64,000 nt of DNA, taken from contig NZ_DS022298.1 of NCBI RefSeq assembly GCF_000153805.1, positions 2,221,035 through 2,285,034 of the forward strand. Reading direction: 5' to 3'. This DNA is from Synechococcus sp. BL107. Its GTDB lineage: Bacteria > Cyanobacteriota > Cyanobacteriia > PCC-6307 > Cyanobiaceae. The notes under the pieces are model-generated. The model did no database searches. It was not told the DNA's origin and was given only the letters and a program-made list of their open reading frames with translations. Made by a program: the position numbers and the translations under genes. Positions 1-9,448 of this stretch are shown here, in pieces (within the stretch, counting starts at the first letter, position 1; every line of letters begins with the position of its first letter).

Positions 1-1
1 G

Positions 2-3000
2 GAATGGACCGTGACGCGCAAGTTGCGGGTGATGCCAGGTGGCTCCTACAGCTCGAGTTATTCCGCTGACGGGGTGCCCTGCAACCTCCAGCAGCTGCAA
101 ACCCAATTGCGCCGTTTGCGCATCGATCCGGAGGGGAGCAACGTCGTGATGCAGGGCGATGTCACCCGCATCGTGTCGATGAGCAATCGCGATCGCCGTG
201 GGCTCATTGATGAACTGGCCGGTGTCGCCCTTTTCGATACGCGCATCGAACAAACCCGGCGCAAGCTCGACGACGTGCAGGAGCGGCAAGACCGCTGCCG
301 AATCATTGAGCAAGAGCTGCTGGCGAGCCGCCAGCGCCTGGAGAAAGACTGCGCCAAAGCCCGTCAATACAAGGATCTTCGTGAACGATTGAAGCTCGGG
401 CGCCAGCAGGAAATGGTGCTGGCCTTTGAGGCCGCCGAACAAGCCCTCAAAGACCTCAGCACGCGCCAACAGGCCCTCGAAGCCCAAGAGCAAAGGGATG
501 GCATCGCCATCGCGAATGGACGCGAGGCCCTCAACAAAGCCAGCGCTGAGCTGCAAATTCTTCAAGATCAGGTGAAAGCCCTTGGAGAAGACCAGCTCCT
601 AGCGGTTCAAGCCGAACTCGCAGGACTCGACACCAGCAGCCGCGAACTAGAACGTCAAGCCTCACAACACCAAGAAGAAGGGCAGCGGCTGCAAGGATTG
701 CGCCATGACTTAACCATCCGTCGGCAGGAGTGGCAGCACCAATCCAAAACCCAAGAGAAGGATCCCCATCAAGACGCCTTAGCCGCTGCCGAAGACACCT
801 GCCGTGCCTCTGAATCTGCCGTTGAGGTATCCCGCCGCCGACTAGCCGACGTTGCAGGCCGTTCTGGGGCTTGGTTAGACGAACAAAAACGACGGAGTGC
901 TCGGCGGCAAGAGCTGCAAAGCATCGTGAATCCCAAACTTGAAGAACAACAGCAACTGCAAGAACGGTTGCGTCAGGAGTCGGAACGGCTGCAAGAACTC
1001 CATCAAGAGCAGCAGCAAGACGGGGCTGATGAACAGGATGTTCAACAACAACTCACAACCCTGGAAGAGAGCTGGCAAACGCTGATCCACGGGCTGTCTG
1101 AAGGCAAGCAGGCCCTTCAACAAACCGTGGACTCCCTTGCCATCCAACAACGGACTCGCAGTCGTTTGGAGCAAGAACAAACCCGACTGGAACGGGAAAT
1201 TGCGCGTTTGGAAAGCCGCCGTGATGCCCTACAAGAAACCCGAGGCACCGGTGCGTTAAGGCTGTTGTTGGAGGCCGGTCTCGATGGCATTCATGGTCCA
1301 GTCGCCCAACTTGGTGAAGTGCAGGATCAACACCGCCTGGCCTTGGAAGTTGCCGCAGGTGCCCGTCTCGGCCAAGTCGTCGTCGACGACGACCGCATTG
1401 CAGCAAGAGCGATCGAACTGCTGAAAAGCCGCCGCGCCGGACGACTCACCTTTCTGCCCCTCAACAAAATTCGTGCCCCAGGCAGCGGAAGCGGAAGCAA
1501 CTCGGCAGCCTTCGCCCGCGGGGCCCGTCCAAGCGGCGATACCGGCGGCGGATTAATTGGCCGTGCCGTGGAACTCGTGCGTTTTGAACCGGTTTACGAC
1601 CAAGTGTTTGCCTACGTGTTCGGCGACACGCTGGTGTTTGCTGATCTGGCCACCGCCCGACAACAACTCGGTCGATCGAGGGCCGTGACTCTGGATGGAG
1701 AGCTCCTCGAAAAAAGCGGTGCGATGACGGGCGGAAGCTTGTCACAACGCAGCGGCGGCCTCAGTTTTGGTCGTAGCCAAGATCAAGACGAAGCCGAACC
1801 CCACCGCCGCAGGCTCCTGGAGATCGGGGAATCCCTGGCAGCCTGCCGGCGTGAAGAATCCAAATTGACGCAGCTGCTCGAGCAGCAGAAACCACAGCTG
1901 CGGGAGATGGAACAACGCCAGGCCGGCCTCATCGCCGAGCGCAACGCGGCGCAGCGGAACCATGGCCCGTTGATTGAGCGCAACCGACAGCGGTCGGAAC
2001 GGTTATTGCGCCTTCAAAACGAACAAACCACCCAGCGGCAACGCCTGGAGATGATCGAGGCAGAACTCAAACCACTGCAAGCGGAACTCGCCCAACTGAA
2101 TGAAGCGGAACGCAACAGCGGTGATCACGACGATGCCGCGGCCTGGCAACAGCTTCAACACGACCTCGAGGCAGCCGATCATCGTCTCGAAGTCGCTCGG
2201 CATGAGCGTGATCTTCTTCTGAATGCAAAGCGTGAGCGGCAGCTCGCCCTCGAGCGTCTGGGAGACCAAGAGAAGGCCCTCGCGGCAGAAGAAACACGAC
2301 TCCAGGAAGCTGTTCAGGCCCTGGCCAAAGCCCATGGCGCGTGGCGCGATCAACAGTCGGAACTGCAAAACAAGCGAACGTCGTTACAGGCTCAGCAACA
2401 AGACCTCCAAGAACGTTTCGGCACCCAACGACGAGCCCGTGATGCCGCGGAAGCTGAGGTGGCCCGTCAACGCCAAGCGCTTCAGCAAGCCGAATGGAAC
2501 CTGGAGCGATTGAAGGAAGACCGCGAAGGCTTAATCGAGGAACAGCGCAGCGGAGCGATTCGCCTCAAGGAAATGGCGGAAGCACTGCCAGAACCCCGTC
2601 CAGAGATCCCTGAGTCGATGCGGCTTGAAGGATTGGAGGTTCTTCAGGGCGAACTCCAGGCAATCCAACGACGCATGGAAGCGCTGGAGCCCGTGAACAT
2701 GCTCGCGCTTGAGGAACTGCAAGCGCTGGAACAACGCTTGGGTGACCTCAACGAACGGCTCGATGTTTTGAATAGTGAACGCGAAGAACTGCTGCTTCGA
2801 ATTGAGACGGTCGCCACCCTGCGTCAAGACGCCTTTATGGAGGCTTTCACCGCAGTGGATGGTCATTTCCGTGAAATTTTTGCGTCGCTTTCCGAAGGCG
2901 ATGGGCATCTGCAGTTGGAAAACGCCGATGAACCGCTCGAGGGTGGCCTAACCCTTGTGGCCCATCCGAAAGGAAAAACCGTGCGGCGTTTGGCGTCGAT

Positions 3001-3277
3001 GTCGGGTGGAGAGAAATCGCTAACAGCCCTCAGCTTTCTGTTTGCCTTACAACGTTTCCGCCCCTCCCCCTTCTACGCCCTCGACGAGGTCGACAGCTTC
3101 CTCGACGGTGTGAACGTGGAGCGATTAGCTGCCTTAATCGCCCGTCAAGCCAAAGATGCCCAGTTCATGGTGGTGAGTCACAGACGTCCAATGATCGGCG
3201 CCTCAGAGCGCACGATTGGCGTTACCCAAGCCCGCGGAGCCCACACCCAGGTTGTTGGACTTCCCGATGCAGCCTGA
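2..3277 (+). CDS. smc: Chromosome segregation ATPase SMC, 5'-truncated by window edge
   Basis: Structural maintenance of chromosomes protein, the ATPase that compacts and segregates the nucleoid with ScpA and ScpB. The frame is already open at base 2, so the N-terminal Walker A part (roughly the first 100 residues of a protein of about 1200) lies outside the window. Visible in order: the end of the N-terminal head (FDTRIEQTRRKLDDVQER leads into the coil), a long Gln/Glu/Arg-rich coiled coil, a hinge near bases 1255-1740 (GLDGIHGPVAQLGEV to EKSGAMTGGS), the returning coil, then the C-terminal head with the ABC signature LASMSGGEKSLTALSF and Walker B FYALDEVDSFLDG. The D-loop and switch His (VVSHRR) are intact. 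The downstream PRC-barrel gene starts 75 bases later. Identification is firm; only the start is missing. Confidence 0.97.
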   Translation, partial: EWTVTRKLRVMPGGSYSSSYSADGVPCNLQQLQTQLRRLRIDPEGSNVVMQGDVTRIVSMSNRDRRGLIDELAGVALFDTRIEQTRRKLDDVQERQDRCRIIEQELLASRQRLEKDCAKARQYKDLRERLKLGRQQEMVLAFEAAEQALKDLSTRQQALEAQEQRDGIAIANGREALNKASAELQILQDQVKALGEDQLLAVQAELAGLDTSSRELERQASQHQEEGQRLQGLRHDLTIRRQEWQHQSKTQEKDPHQDALAAAEDTCRASESAVEVSRRRLADVAGRSGAWLDEQKRRSARRQELQSIVNPKLEEQQQLQERLRQESERLQELHQEQQQDGADEQDVQQQLTTLEESWQTLIHGLSEGKQALQQTVDSLAIQQRTRSRLEQEQTRLEREIARLESRRDALQETRGTGALRLLLEAGLDGIHGPVAQLGEVQDQHRLALEVAAGARLGQVVVDDDRIAARAIELLKSRRAGRLTFLPLNKIRAPGSGSGSNSAAFARGARPSGDTGGGLIGRAVELVRFEPVYDQVFAYVFGDTLVFADLATARQQLGRSRAVTLDGELLEKSGAMTGGSLSQRSGGLSFGRSQDQDEAEPHRRRLLEIGESLAACRREESKLTQLLEQQKPQLREMEQRQAGLIAERNAAQRNHGPLIERNRQRSERLLRLQNEQTTQRQRLEMIEAELKPLQAELAQLNEAERNSGDHDDAAAWQQLQHDLEAADHRLEVARHERDLLLNAKRERQLALERLGDQEKALAAEETRLQEAVQALAKAHGAWRDQQSELQNKRTSLQAQQQDLQERFGTQRRARDAAEAEVARQRQALQQAEWNLERLKEDREGLIEEQRSGAIRLKEMAEALPEPRPEIPESMRLEGLEVLQGELQAIQRRMEALEPVNMLALEELQALEQRLGDLNERLDVLNSEREELLLRIETVATLRQDAFMEAFTAVDGHFREIFASLSEGDGHLQLENADEPLEGGLTLVAHPKGKTVRRLASMSGGEKSLTALSFLFALQRFRPSPFYALDEVDSFLDGVNVERLAALIARQAKDAQFMVVSHRRPMIGASERTIGVTQARGAHTQVVGLPDAA

Positions 3278-3352
3278 ACAGATGCAGATCGAACTGCCAC
3301 AACGGATCCACTGCGTCAGAATGGGCCGAATTGTGCATGGCCGAGGGACCGT

Positions 3353-4435
3353 TTGACCCCGACCCCTTCAGCTAACGACACCCTGACGGGTGTTCCCAGT
3401 GACCGTCTCTGGCTGCGGTCAGAGCTCATGGGTACGCAGGTGATCACCCGCGACAGCGGCCGTCGTCTCGGCGTCGTGGGTGAGGTGATTGTCGATATTG
3501 ACCGCCGTGAGGTGGTGGCGGTTGGACTGCGGGATAACCCCCTCACTCGCTTTTTACCGGGCTTACCGCGCTGGATGCCCCTCGATCGCATCCGTCAGGT
3601 GGGAGATGTGATCCTGGTGGACTCCGCTGATTCCCTCAGCGAAGGATTCAATCCCGAGCGCTACAGCCGTGTGATCAATTGCCAGGTGATCACCGAATCC
3701 GGTGACCAACTTGGTCGTGTTCTGGGATTTGCGTTCGACATTGAAACGGGTGAACTGTCCACCCTTGTGATGGGTGCCCTCGGCGTTCCGCTCCTGGGTG
3801 AAGGCGTCTTAAGCACGTGGGAAATGCCTGTTGAAGAGATCGTGAGCAGCGGCCCCGATCGGATCATTGTTTACGAGGGCGCTGAAGACAAACTCAAACA
3901 ATTGAATAGCGGTGTGCTCGAAAAGCTAGGGGTTGGCGGCCCCAGCTGGGAGGAACAGGAGCGAGAGCGCTACCGCGTCAATCTTGTGCCGGTCGAGAAC
4001 CAACTCAGTTCGGGACAACCCGTTGAACAACAGCAACGGCAGTTGCAGGCGTCCGAAGCTCAACGGTTTGAAGCTGAGGAAGAAATGGAATACGTGGAAC
4101 TTGAAGACCAACGCCGCGACGCACAACCCCAACGTCGCTACCTCGAAGAACAAACCACGGATTCCTTCGAATCTCCCCGTTACAACACTGCGCGGTACCG
4201 GGACGAGCCCAGTTTCAATGCAGCCCCCAATGAAGAACCCAGTGTCGAAGAACTTCGATTCGAAGAACCACGATTCGAACAGCCTCAGATCAAGGAGCAG
4301 CGCTTCGACGACTCAAGCCTGAACGATGACCCAGCTCCGCGACGAGCCATGCCGGCTTCGAGGCGTCCGGTGCAAAAAATCAGCGAACCCCTCGATGTCG
4401 AACCGATTCGAGACGACCTCGACGATCCTTGGTAA
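3353..4435 (+). CDS. PRC-barrel domain protein with acidic repetitive tail
   Basis: A 360-residue protein with two PRC-barrel-like beta domains: about residues 20-95 (ELMGTQVITRDSGRRLGVVGEV) and 105-185 (NCQVITESGDQLGRVLGFAFD). PRC barrels occur in RimM-type and photosynthetic reaction-centre H-type proteins and usually mediate protein or RNA contacts; the role of this cyanobacterial form is unknown. Residues after about 200 are low complexity, rich in Glu, Arg and Gln, with short repeats such as RFEEPRFEQP, and look disordered. The start is TTG with a GAGG-like sequence about ten bases upstream; the first ATG in frame would cut into the first barrel. It follows smc on the same strand and converges on msrB. 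Confidence 0.85.
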   Translation: MTPTPSANDTLTGVPSDRLWLRSELMGTQVITRDSGRRLGVVGEVIVDIDRREVVAVGLRDNPLTRFLPGLPRWMPLDRIRQVGDVILVDSADSLSEGFNPERYSRVINCQVITESGDQLGRVLGFAFDIETGELSTLVMGALGVPLLGEGVLSTWEMPVEEIVSSGPDRIIVYEGAEDKLKQLNSGVLEKLGVGGPSWEEQERERYRVNLVPVENQLSSGQPVEQQQRQLQASEAQRFEAEEEMEYVELEDQRRDAQPQRRYLEEQTTDSFESPRYNTARYRDEPSFNAAPNEEPSVEELRFEEPRFEQPQIKEQRFDDSSLNDDPAPRRAMPASRRPVQKISEPLDVEPIRDDLDDPW

Positions 4436-4491
4436 CCGCGAGCCAACGCGTTGATTGAACCGCAACACCAGTGGTGGGGGAAATCAACAAA

Positions 4492-4515
4492 GCCACCATT
4501 TTCTGCAATGGCGGC
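4492..4515. terminator. Weak hairpin between convergent genes
   Basis: GCCACCATT and AATGGCGGC pair around a six-base loop with one A-C mismatch, between the ends of the PRC-barrel gene and msrB. There is no T-run on either side, so a role as terminator is only a possibility. Confidence 0.25.
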
Positions 4516-4544
4516 AATGGACGACTGAACTGGACCGATGACGA

Positions 4545-4946
4545 TCAAGCCGCTTTGAAATCCAACGAGGCGCTGTTCACGCAATAACGCTGGCCTGTTG
4601 GTGCCGGTCCATCAGAAAACACATGGCCGAGATGACCATCGCAGCGGGAGCAGGTGATCTCCGTCCGGACCATGCCATGGGTCACATCCTGTTTGGTGGT
4701 AATCGCCTCTGGAGAGATACCGTCCCAAAAACTTGGCCAACCTGTGCCCGACTCAAATTTTGTGGTTGAACTGAACAACGGCGTTCCACAACAAACGCAG
4801 TGATAAACACCCGTCGCCTTGTTGTCCCAATACTTACCCGTGAAGGCCCGTTCGGTTCCTCCACAGCGCGCCACCTGGTATTGCTCAGGAGATAAGGATT
4901 GCTTCCACTCGTCGGTGCTGCGATCAATCCGATCAAGGCTGGGCAT
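4545..4946 (-). CDS. msrB: Peptide-methionine (R)-S-oxide reductase MsrB
   Basis: Reduces the R-epimer of methionine sulfoxide in proteins, repairing oxidative damage. The 133 residues match a single-domain MsrB. Two CxxC pairs (Cys50/Cys53 and Cys99/Cys102) are the structural zinc site, GTGWPSF at 67-73 lines the substrate pocket, and Cys122 in RYCVNS is the catalytic thiol. Start ATG at 4946. It is convergent with the PRC-barrel gene and 26 bases upstream of the stop of the glycosyltransferase-like gene's far end, with no obvious operon partner. In a photosynthetic cell it fits with bcp elsewhere in the window as oxidative stress repair. Confidence 0.96.
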   Translation of the reverse strand: MPSLDRIDRSTDEWKQSLSPEQYQVARCGGTERAFTGKYWDNKATGVYHCVCCGTPLFSSTTKFESGTGWPSFWDGISPEAITTKQDVTHGMVRTEITCSRCDGHLGHVFSDGPAPTGQRYCVNSASLDFKAA

Positions 4947-4972
4947 GACGAGAGAAATTAAGGGGTTGCACC

Positions 4973-6244
4973 CTAGACAGAGGGAAGCGCTCGGGGGAGC
5001 AGATCACGCACTTCTGCGGCCAAGGCCATCACAGCACCGGGCTCACCGCGAAGGGCCTGGAGGTCCTCACGCTGCCCCTCTAAACGCTCTGGAGACGACA
5101 ACCATTCGATCGCTTCCGTCGCGATTTGTTGGGGAGTGATCTCACCAATTCGCTCAGGAACCACACCTCGACCCGCCGTGATGTTGGGCCAAGCCACAAA
5201 ACCGTTGTTGCGCAGTCTCCAGAACGTCAACAACGCTCCCAACAGACGTCGCAAACCAGGGATCCGCGCCAACAAGCCAAAACCGCCGTCCCAAGCGCGC
5301 ATCATGTCCAAATGCTGGGTGGGCACCATCACGATCATGGGAACCGCCAACGCACCGAGTTCAGCGGTGTTGGCACCCACGGTGGTTAGTGCCAAATCGC
5401 ACTGACTCAAAGGGCCATGGGCTGGATGCTCCTGAATCAATTGGATGCGCGTTCCAGCTTTCGTGATCAACACATCGCGATCAACATCCACCACCGCTGA
5501 TCGATAGCGAGCGGCAATTGGGTTGGTCGGGCCCGCAAAGCGCAGAAGTTCTTCAACGCTGGTGGTGGGGGCCAACGGCAACAAGAACCGACATTCCGGA
5601 CGTTCTTTGGCGATGTGATCCGCGGTTTCGAGAAAAAACGGCATCCCGACGCTCAATTTGGCTGCCTTCGAACCCGGTAGTAACGCCACCCACTCACCAT
5701 CCGGCAGGGGAGCCTCTCGACGAGCAAACGACGAAAGATCAGCCATCAAATCACCAACCACCCGACAGCGGCCCTGATAACGGACTGGCAATTGGCGGCG
5801 CACCGCGTCTGACATTGCAGCAATGCTGTCGTTCCACTGCGGCCAACGCGCCACCCACTCCGCGTAGGTGATGTGGCGGTACCCGAGACGGGCAGATAAC
5901 AGCACCGTCCAAAACTGATCACCCCCCAGAAACACCACGATTCCTTTCTTAGGCCACAAGCCAAAGCGTTTGGGACGCAACAGCAGTGACCAAAATGATC
6001 GAGCCGGAACGATCCGATCAAACAGCTGCCAAGGCTGAGCCGCTCGATGCTCTTGGCCCGTGGCATTCGGACAGGGCACCAACACCAGTTGCAGGCTGGC
6101 GGGAGAGCTGGGAACGCGTGGTCGTAATGGCTGAAGACTGTGGAGCCGTTCCGCAAGAGGTCGAACCCAGGTGCTCAACTCCCCTGGACCGTTCGAAACC
6201 AAGACGATCGCCAGTCCTGGGTCAGCGTTTTGGAGGCTTGCCAA
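4973..6244 (-). CDS. Lipid-A-disaccharide synthase-related glycosyltransferase-like protein
   Basis: About 423 residues with the fold pattern of the LpxB-related family found in cyanobacteria: a GPGEL motif near the N-terminus (VLVSNGPGELSTWVRPLAERL begins the protein), LLPGSKAAKLS in the middle and TVGANTAELGALAVPMIVMVPTQ near the nucleotide-sugar site. Such proteins resemble lipid-A-disaccharide synthase, but the true acceptor is not known and this one is probably not the canonical LpxB. The open frame continues upstream through tRNA-Leu, so the start must lie after the tRNA: TTG at 6244 is the first usable codon and gives MASLQNADPGLAIVL, ten bases past the tRNA end. Any ribosome site would then overlap the tRNA 3' end. 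Confidence 0.8.
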   Translation of the reverse strand: MASLQNADPGLAIVLVSNGPGELSTWVRPLAERLHSLQPLRPRVPSSPASLQLVLVPCPNATGQEHRAAQPWQLFDRIVPARSFWSLLLRPKRFGLWPKKGIVVFLGGDQFWTVLLSARLGYRHITYAEWVARWPQWNDSIAAMSDAVRRQLPVRYQGRCRVVGDLMADLSSFARREAPLPDGEWVALLPGSKAAKLSVGMPFFLETADHIAKERPECRFLLPLAPTTSVEELLRFAGPTNPIAARYRSAVVDVDRDVLITKAGTRIQLIQEHPAHGPLSQCDLALTTVGANTAELGALAVPMIVMVPTQHLDMMRAWDGGFGLLARIPGLRRLLGALLTFWRLRNNGFVAWPNITAGRGVVPERIGEITPQQIATEAIEWLSSPERLEGQREDLQALRGEPGAVMALAAEVRDLLPRALPSV

Positions 6245-6254
6245 AAGAATGAAA

Positions 6255-6336
6255 TGCGGATGGCGAGACTTGAACTCGCAAGGCCGAAGCCACACGCCCC
6301 TCAAACGTGCGTGTCTACCAATTCCACCACATCCGC
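6255..6336 (-). tRNA. trnL: tRNA-Leu (GAG)
   Basis: An 82-base class II tRNA on the minus strand. The acceptor arms are GCGGATG and CATCCGC with discriminator A; the anticodon stem CACGT/GCGTG encloses loop TTGAGGG, giving anticodon GAG; a long variable arm and the T-loop GTTCAAGTC follow. The D-arm GTGGAATTGGTAGAC is typical of tRNA-Leu. CCA is not encoded. The start of the LpxB-related gene lies ten bases downstream, so both may share a transcript. Confidence 0.96.
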
Positions 6337-6466
6337 GTGGTCGATTCAGCCCCGCGGGCGTCATCGAGGAGTGATCATACCGGCCGGAGTAACTCAGGCT
6401 GGCGTTTCGAGCTCTTAATCAGTCGCCGCTGATACGATCCGCCTTGAGGCCTAATGACACTGCGGG

Positions 6467-7813
6467 ATGCCCATCGGCAAAGTGCTGATCGCCAACCGCG
6501 GCGAGATCGCTCTTCGAATTTTGCGGAGCTGCAGGGAGCTCGGCATCGCCACCGTTGCGGTGTACAGCTCTGTGGACAAAGACGCTCTGCACGTTCAGCT
6601 AGCGGATGAAGCCGTATGCGTTGGAGAAGCCCAAAGCAACAAGAGCTATCTCAACGTTCCCAACATCCTTGCCGCAGCTACGTCACGCGGTGCCGACGCC
6701 ATTCACCCGGGATATGGCTTCCTGGCAGAAAACGACAAATTTGCCGAGATGTGCAACGAGCACGGGCTCACATTTGTAGGACCATCACCCCATGCGATTC
6801 GGTCCATGGGCGATAAATCCACTGCCAAAACAACGATGCAATCGGTGGGAGTCCCCACCGTTCCAGGCAGTGAAGGATTGCTGTCCAATCCACAAGAGGC
6901 CGCTCAGCTCGCAGCTGAAATGGGCTATCCCGTGATGATCAAAGCCACTGCCGGTGGTGGTGGTCGAGGCATGCGTCTCGTGCCCAGCCCCGATCAGCTC
7001 GAAAGCCTCTACAAGGCGGCCCAAGGGGAAGCAGAAGCGGCCTTTGGCAATCCTGGCCTCTACATGGAGAAATTCATCGACCGCCCCCGCCACGTGGAAG
7101 TGCAGGTGCTGGCGGATCGTCACGGCAATGTTGTGCATCTCGGCGAACGGGACTGCTCCATCCAGCGGCGCCACCAAAAACTGCTTGAAGAAGCGCCAAG
7201 CCCTGCCTTGGATCCCGAGCTGCGGCGAAAGATGGGTGAAGCGGCCATCGCCGCAGCCCGAAGCATTAACTACGAAGGGGCTGGCACGGTTGAGTTTCTC
7301 CTCGACCGCACCGGCGGTTTCTATTTCATGGAGATGAACACACGAATTCAGGTTGAACATCCGGTGACGGAGATGGTCACTGGGGTTGACCTGATTGCCG
7401 AGCAACTCCGCATTGCTGGAGGCGAACCGATCAGCGTTCGCCAAGACGAGATCCAACTCAATGGCCATGCCATCGAATGCAGGATTAATGCTGAAGATGC
7501 CCGCCATAATTTCCGACCTGCTCCAGGTCGCATCACAGGGTGGCTTCCCCCTGGAGGCCCTGGGGTGCGTGTCGACAGCCATGTGTACACGGGGTACGAC
7601 ATCCCCCCCTTCTACGACTCGTTGATTGGGAAGGTGATTGTTTGGGGCAAAGACCGCCAACACGCCATGACCCGGATGAAACGGGCCCTGAATGAATGTG
7701 CCGTTACGGGAATTCCCACCACTGTTGAATTCCACTTGGAGATGCTCGACCGTCCAGAGTTCATCAACGGCGACATCCACACCAAATTTGTGGAGCAGGA
7801 AATGCTGCCCTAG
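6467..7813 (+). CDS. accC: Acetyl-CoA carboxylase, biotin carboxylase subunit
   Basis: Carboxylates the biotin of AccB using ATP and bicarbonate, the first half-reaction of fatty-acid synthesis. The 448 residues are the normal length. Visible: N-terminal biotin-carboxylase domain ([27 protein letters not shown]), the ATP-grasp glycine-rich loop [11 protein letters not shown] near residues 160-170, [19 protein letters not shown], and the metal-binding and catalytic segment [15 protein letters not shown], then the C-terminal domain with INAED. ATG start. It stands alone here, divergent from tRNA-Leu and convergent with the YggT gene 11 bases away; accB is not in the window. Confidence 0.98.
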   Translation: MPIGKVLIANRGEIALRILRSCRELGIATVAVYSSVDKDALHVQLADEAVCVGEAQSNKSYLNVPNILAAATSRGADAIHPGYGFLAENDKFAEMCNEHGLTFVGPSPHAIRSMGDKSTAKTTMQSVGVPTVPGSEGLLSNPQEAAQLAAEMGYPVMIKATAGGGGRGMRLVPSPDQLESLYKAAQGEAEAAFGNPGLYMEKFIDRPRHVEVQVLADRHGNVVHLGERDCSIQRRHQKLLEEAPSPALDPELRRKMGEAAIAAARSINYEGAGTVEFLLDRTGGFYFMEMNTRIQVEHPVTEMVTGVDLIAEQLRIAGGEPISVRQDEIQLNGHAIECRINAEDARHNFRPAPGRITGWLPPGGPGVRVDSHVYTGYDIPPFYDSLIGKVIVWGKDRQHAMTRMKRALNECAVTGIPTTVEFHLEMLDRPEFINGDIHTKFVEQEMLP

Positions 7814-7824
7814 GCCACTCTGCG

Positions 7825-8157
7825 CTAGGCCACCGCTTGGGCACTCCGCAGCAGGATTTGCGAGAGAACACCCTGTTGTCCTACCAACAGCTCCCGAAAC
7901 AAGCTGATCAACCCCACCCAGATCACAGGGGTGACATCAACCCCTCCAATCGGAGCGATCACTTTTCTTGTAAGAACTAGGACTGGCTCCGTGGGCCAGG
8001 CGATCAAAGGCCACGCTCCTTTCGTCATATCCACCTGGGGATACCAGGTAAGAACGATGCGGAGCAAAAATGCGAGGGTCCAAGCAGCCAGTAAGACACC
8101 CAATAAAACGTGGACAATCGGCAAGGCCTGAAGCAGCAGCGGCGTCACAAACCTCAA
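7825..8157 (-). CDS. YggT family (YlmG/Ycf19-like) membrane protein
   Basis: About 110 residues with two hydrophobic segments flanking LRIVLTWYPQVD and ending PVIWVGLISLFRELL, the pattern of the YggT/YlmG/Ycf19 family. In cyanobacteria and plastids members are linked to thylakoid or nucleoid organisation and cytochrome b6 maturation, but the molecular activity is not settled. The start is uncertain: TTG at 8157 or GTG at 8148, which would remove three residues. It is divergent from psbX, with about 80 bases between them that must carry both promoters, and convergent with accC. Confidence 0.88.
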   Translation of the reverse strand: MRFVTPLLLQALPIVHVLLGVLLAAWTLAFLLRIVLTWYPQVDMTKGAWPLIAWPTEPVLVLTRKVIAPIGGVDVTPVIWVGLISLFRELLVGQQGVLSQILLRSAQAVA

Positions 8158-8236
8158 AGCAATCGAGCCACCATCGTAGAAACAGGACTTTGATCATTAG
8201 GATCGCGCTGGCCACGATGCAGACGGCAACGCCCCG

Positions 8237-8359
8237 ATGACCTCCTCCCTCTCCAACTTTCTAAGCAGCCTCGTGTGGGGAGCTGTGATTATTGTTGTGC
8301 CCGCAACCATTGCTTTGATCCTGGTGAGTCAGACCGACCGCCTCGACCGCAAGCTCTGA
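8237..8359 (+). CDS. psbX: Photosystem II protein PsbX
   Basis: A 40-residue single-helix protein: [18 protein letters not shown] starts it, followed by [18 protein letters not shown]. It matches PsbX, a small intrinsic subunit near cytochrome b559 and the QB side of photosystem II. One transmembrane helix spans about residues 12-31 with a short polar C-terminus. The gene lies 50 bases before ycf66 on the same strand, a neighbour pairing that fits a thylakoid role. Confidence 0.95.
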   Translation: MTSSLSNFLSSLVWGAVIIVVPATIALILVSQTDRLDRKL

Positions 8360-8408
8360 CCAACAACTGGCGCCACTCGTAAGCTAGGGCGCAAGCGGGA
8401 GCGCACCT

Positions 8409-9425
8409 TTGGTAAATGCCAGTCTTAATTGGGCCAGCATTGTCGGGATTGTGCTGGCCGTCGGCGGTGCGCTGCTTTACTTCATGCGCACCTTCAAGCC
8501 TGCGCTTGCAAGGGATTACGACGTTTTCTTTGCCGCAATCGGACTTCTTTGCGGAGGAATCCTCTTTTTTCAAGGCTGGCGCCTTGATCCGATTCTTCAG
8601 TTCGGCCAGTTTCTATTGGCCGGCACCACAGTATTTTTCGCGTACGAAAGCGTTCGCCTGAGGGGTGTCGCGACGGAGCAAGCACGACGCTCCGCCTATT
8701 TCGACGATGAACCTGCGGCACCAAGGGGGGAGCCTGGTCCCGGAGGCCTCCGGGGCGGATGGGATGAGGACTACGACCGCTTTGACGAACCGCAGACGGT
8801 CCAACGCCGTTTCGGCGGACGCAATGCCGGCACAGAGGACCGCCCCGAAGACGATTTTTATCGCCCAAGACGCACGAGTCGAGCCGCGATTCCAGAGGAA
8901 GCCGCGAGTCGCCGCGGGCGCGACCAAGACACCCAAGGTTGGGATCAACCCGACGAACGCTCCCGTCGCATGGCACGTTTCCGCGCCGGTGAAGCCAGGG
9001 ATGAGCGGCGACCCGATTTCGGTGAACGGCGCTCTGATCGTGAGGAGCAACGGCGGGGCAGCCGGCCTACGGGTCGCCAAGAACGCCCCACCGGATCGCC
9101 CGTACGCCCTGAAGCGGAAGACGCCGCCTTCAGCACCAGTCGGAGTGGGAGAAATACCGCATCAGCCCCCGCACCCCAAACCAAAAGCCCATTCCCCAAT
9201 TCAGGGAGAGAGAGAGGTGGAGAGGCCCCAAGCCGCCCGCTGAGCAGCAGACCCCGATCAAACAATCCTTCCTCAACAGCAGCGACCAGCCAGTTCCAAT
9301 CGAATGCTGAAACCGGGCGGTCCGCACCACGCAGCTCCCGTCCTCGCGATAACAGTCAACGGGACAACAGCCCACGCGATAACAGCCCTCGGGTCCGGGA
9401 CAACAGTTCCCGCTTTGACGACTGA
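8409..9425 (+). CDS. ycf66: Ycf66 family protein with long disordered tail
   Basis: A 338-residue protein whose first 90 or so residues are the Ycf66 domain: two or three hydrophobic helices (WASIVGIVLAVGGALLYFMR, VFFAAIGLLCGGILFF, LLAGTTVFFAYESVRLRG). The function of Ycf66 is unknown; it is a cyanobacterial and plastid membrane protein. The remaining 240 residues are highly charged and rich in Arg, Asp, Glu, Ser and Pro, with a short repeat of the type RDNSP near the end (bases 9345-9415), and are probably disordered. Start TTG at 8409. The next gene begins 23 bases after the stop. Confidence 0.88.
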   Translation: MVNASLNWASIVGIVLAVGGALLYFMRTFKPALARDYDVFFAAIGLLCGGILFFQGWRLDPILQFGQFLLAGTTVFFAYESVRLRGVATEQARRSAYFDDEPAAPRGEPGPGGLRGGWDEDYDRFDEPQTVQRRFGGRNAGTEDRPEDDFYRPRRTSRAAIPEEAASRRGRDQDTQGWDQPDERSRRMARFRAGEARDERRPDFGERRSDREEQRRGSRPTGRQERPTGSPVRPEAEDAAFSTSRSGRNTASAPAPQTKSPFPNSGRERGGEAPSRPLSSRPRSNNPSSTAATSQFQSNAETGRSAPRSSRPRDNSQRDNSPRDNSPRVRDNSSRFDD

Positions 9426-9448
9426 ATCGTCTCCTCTCGCCGCTGCTG

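Noticed and set aside
6255..6364. Coding extension of the LpxB-related gene through the tRNA
   Set aside because: The translated residues are the tRNA-Leu sequence read as protein; a tRNA and CDS do not overlap like this.
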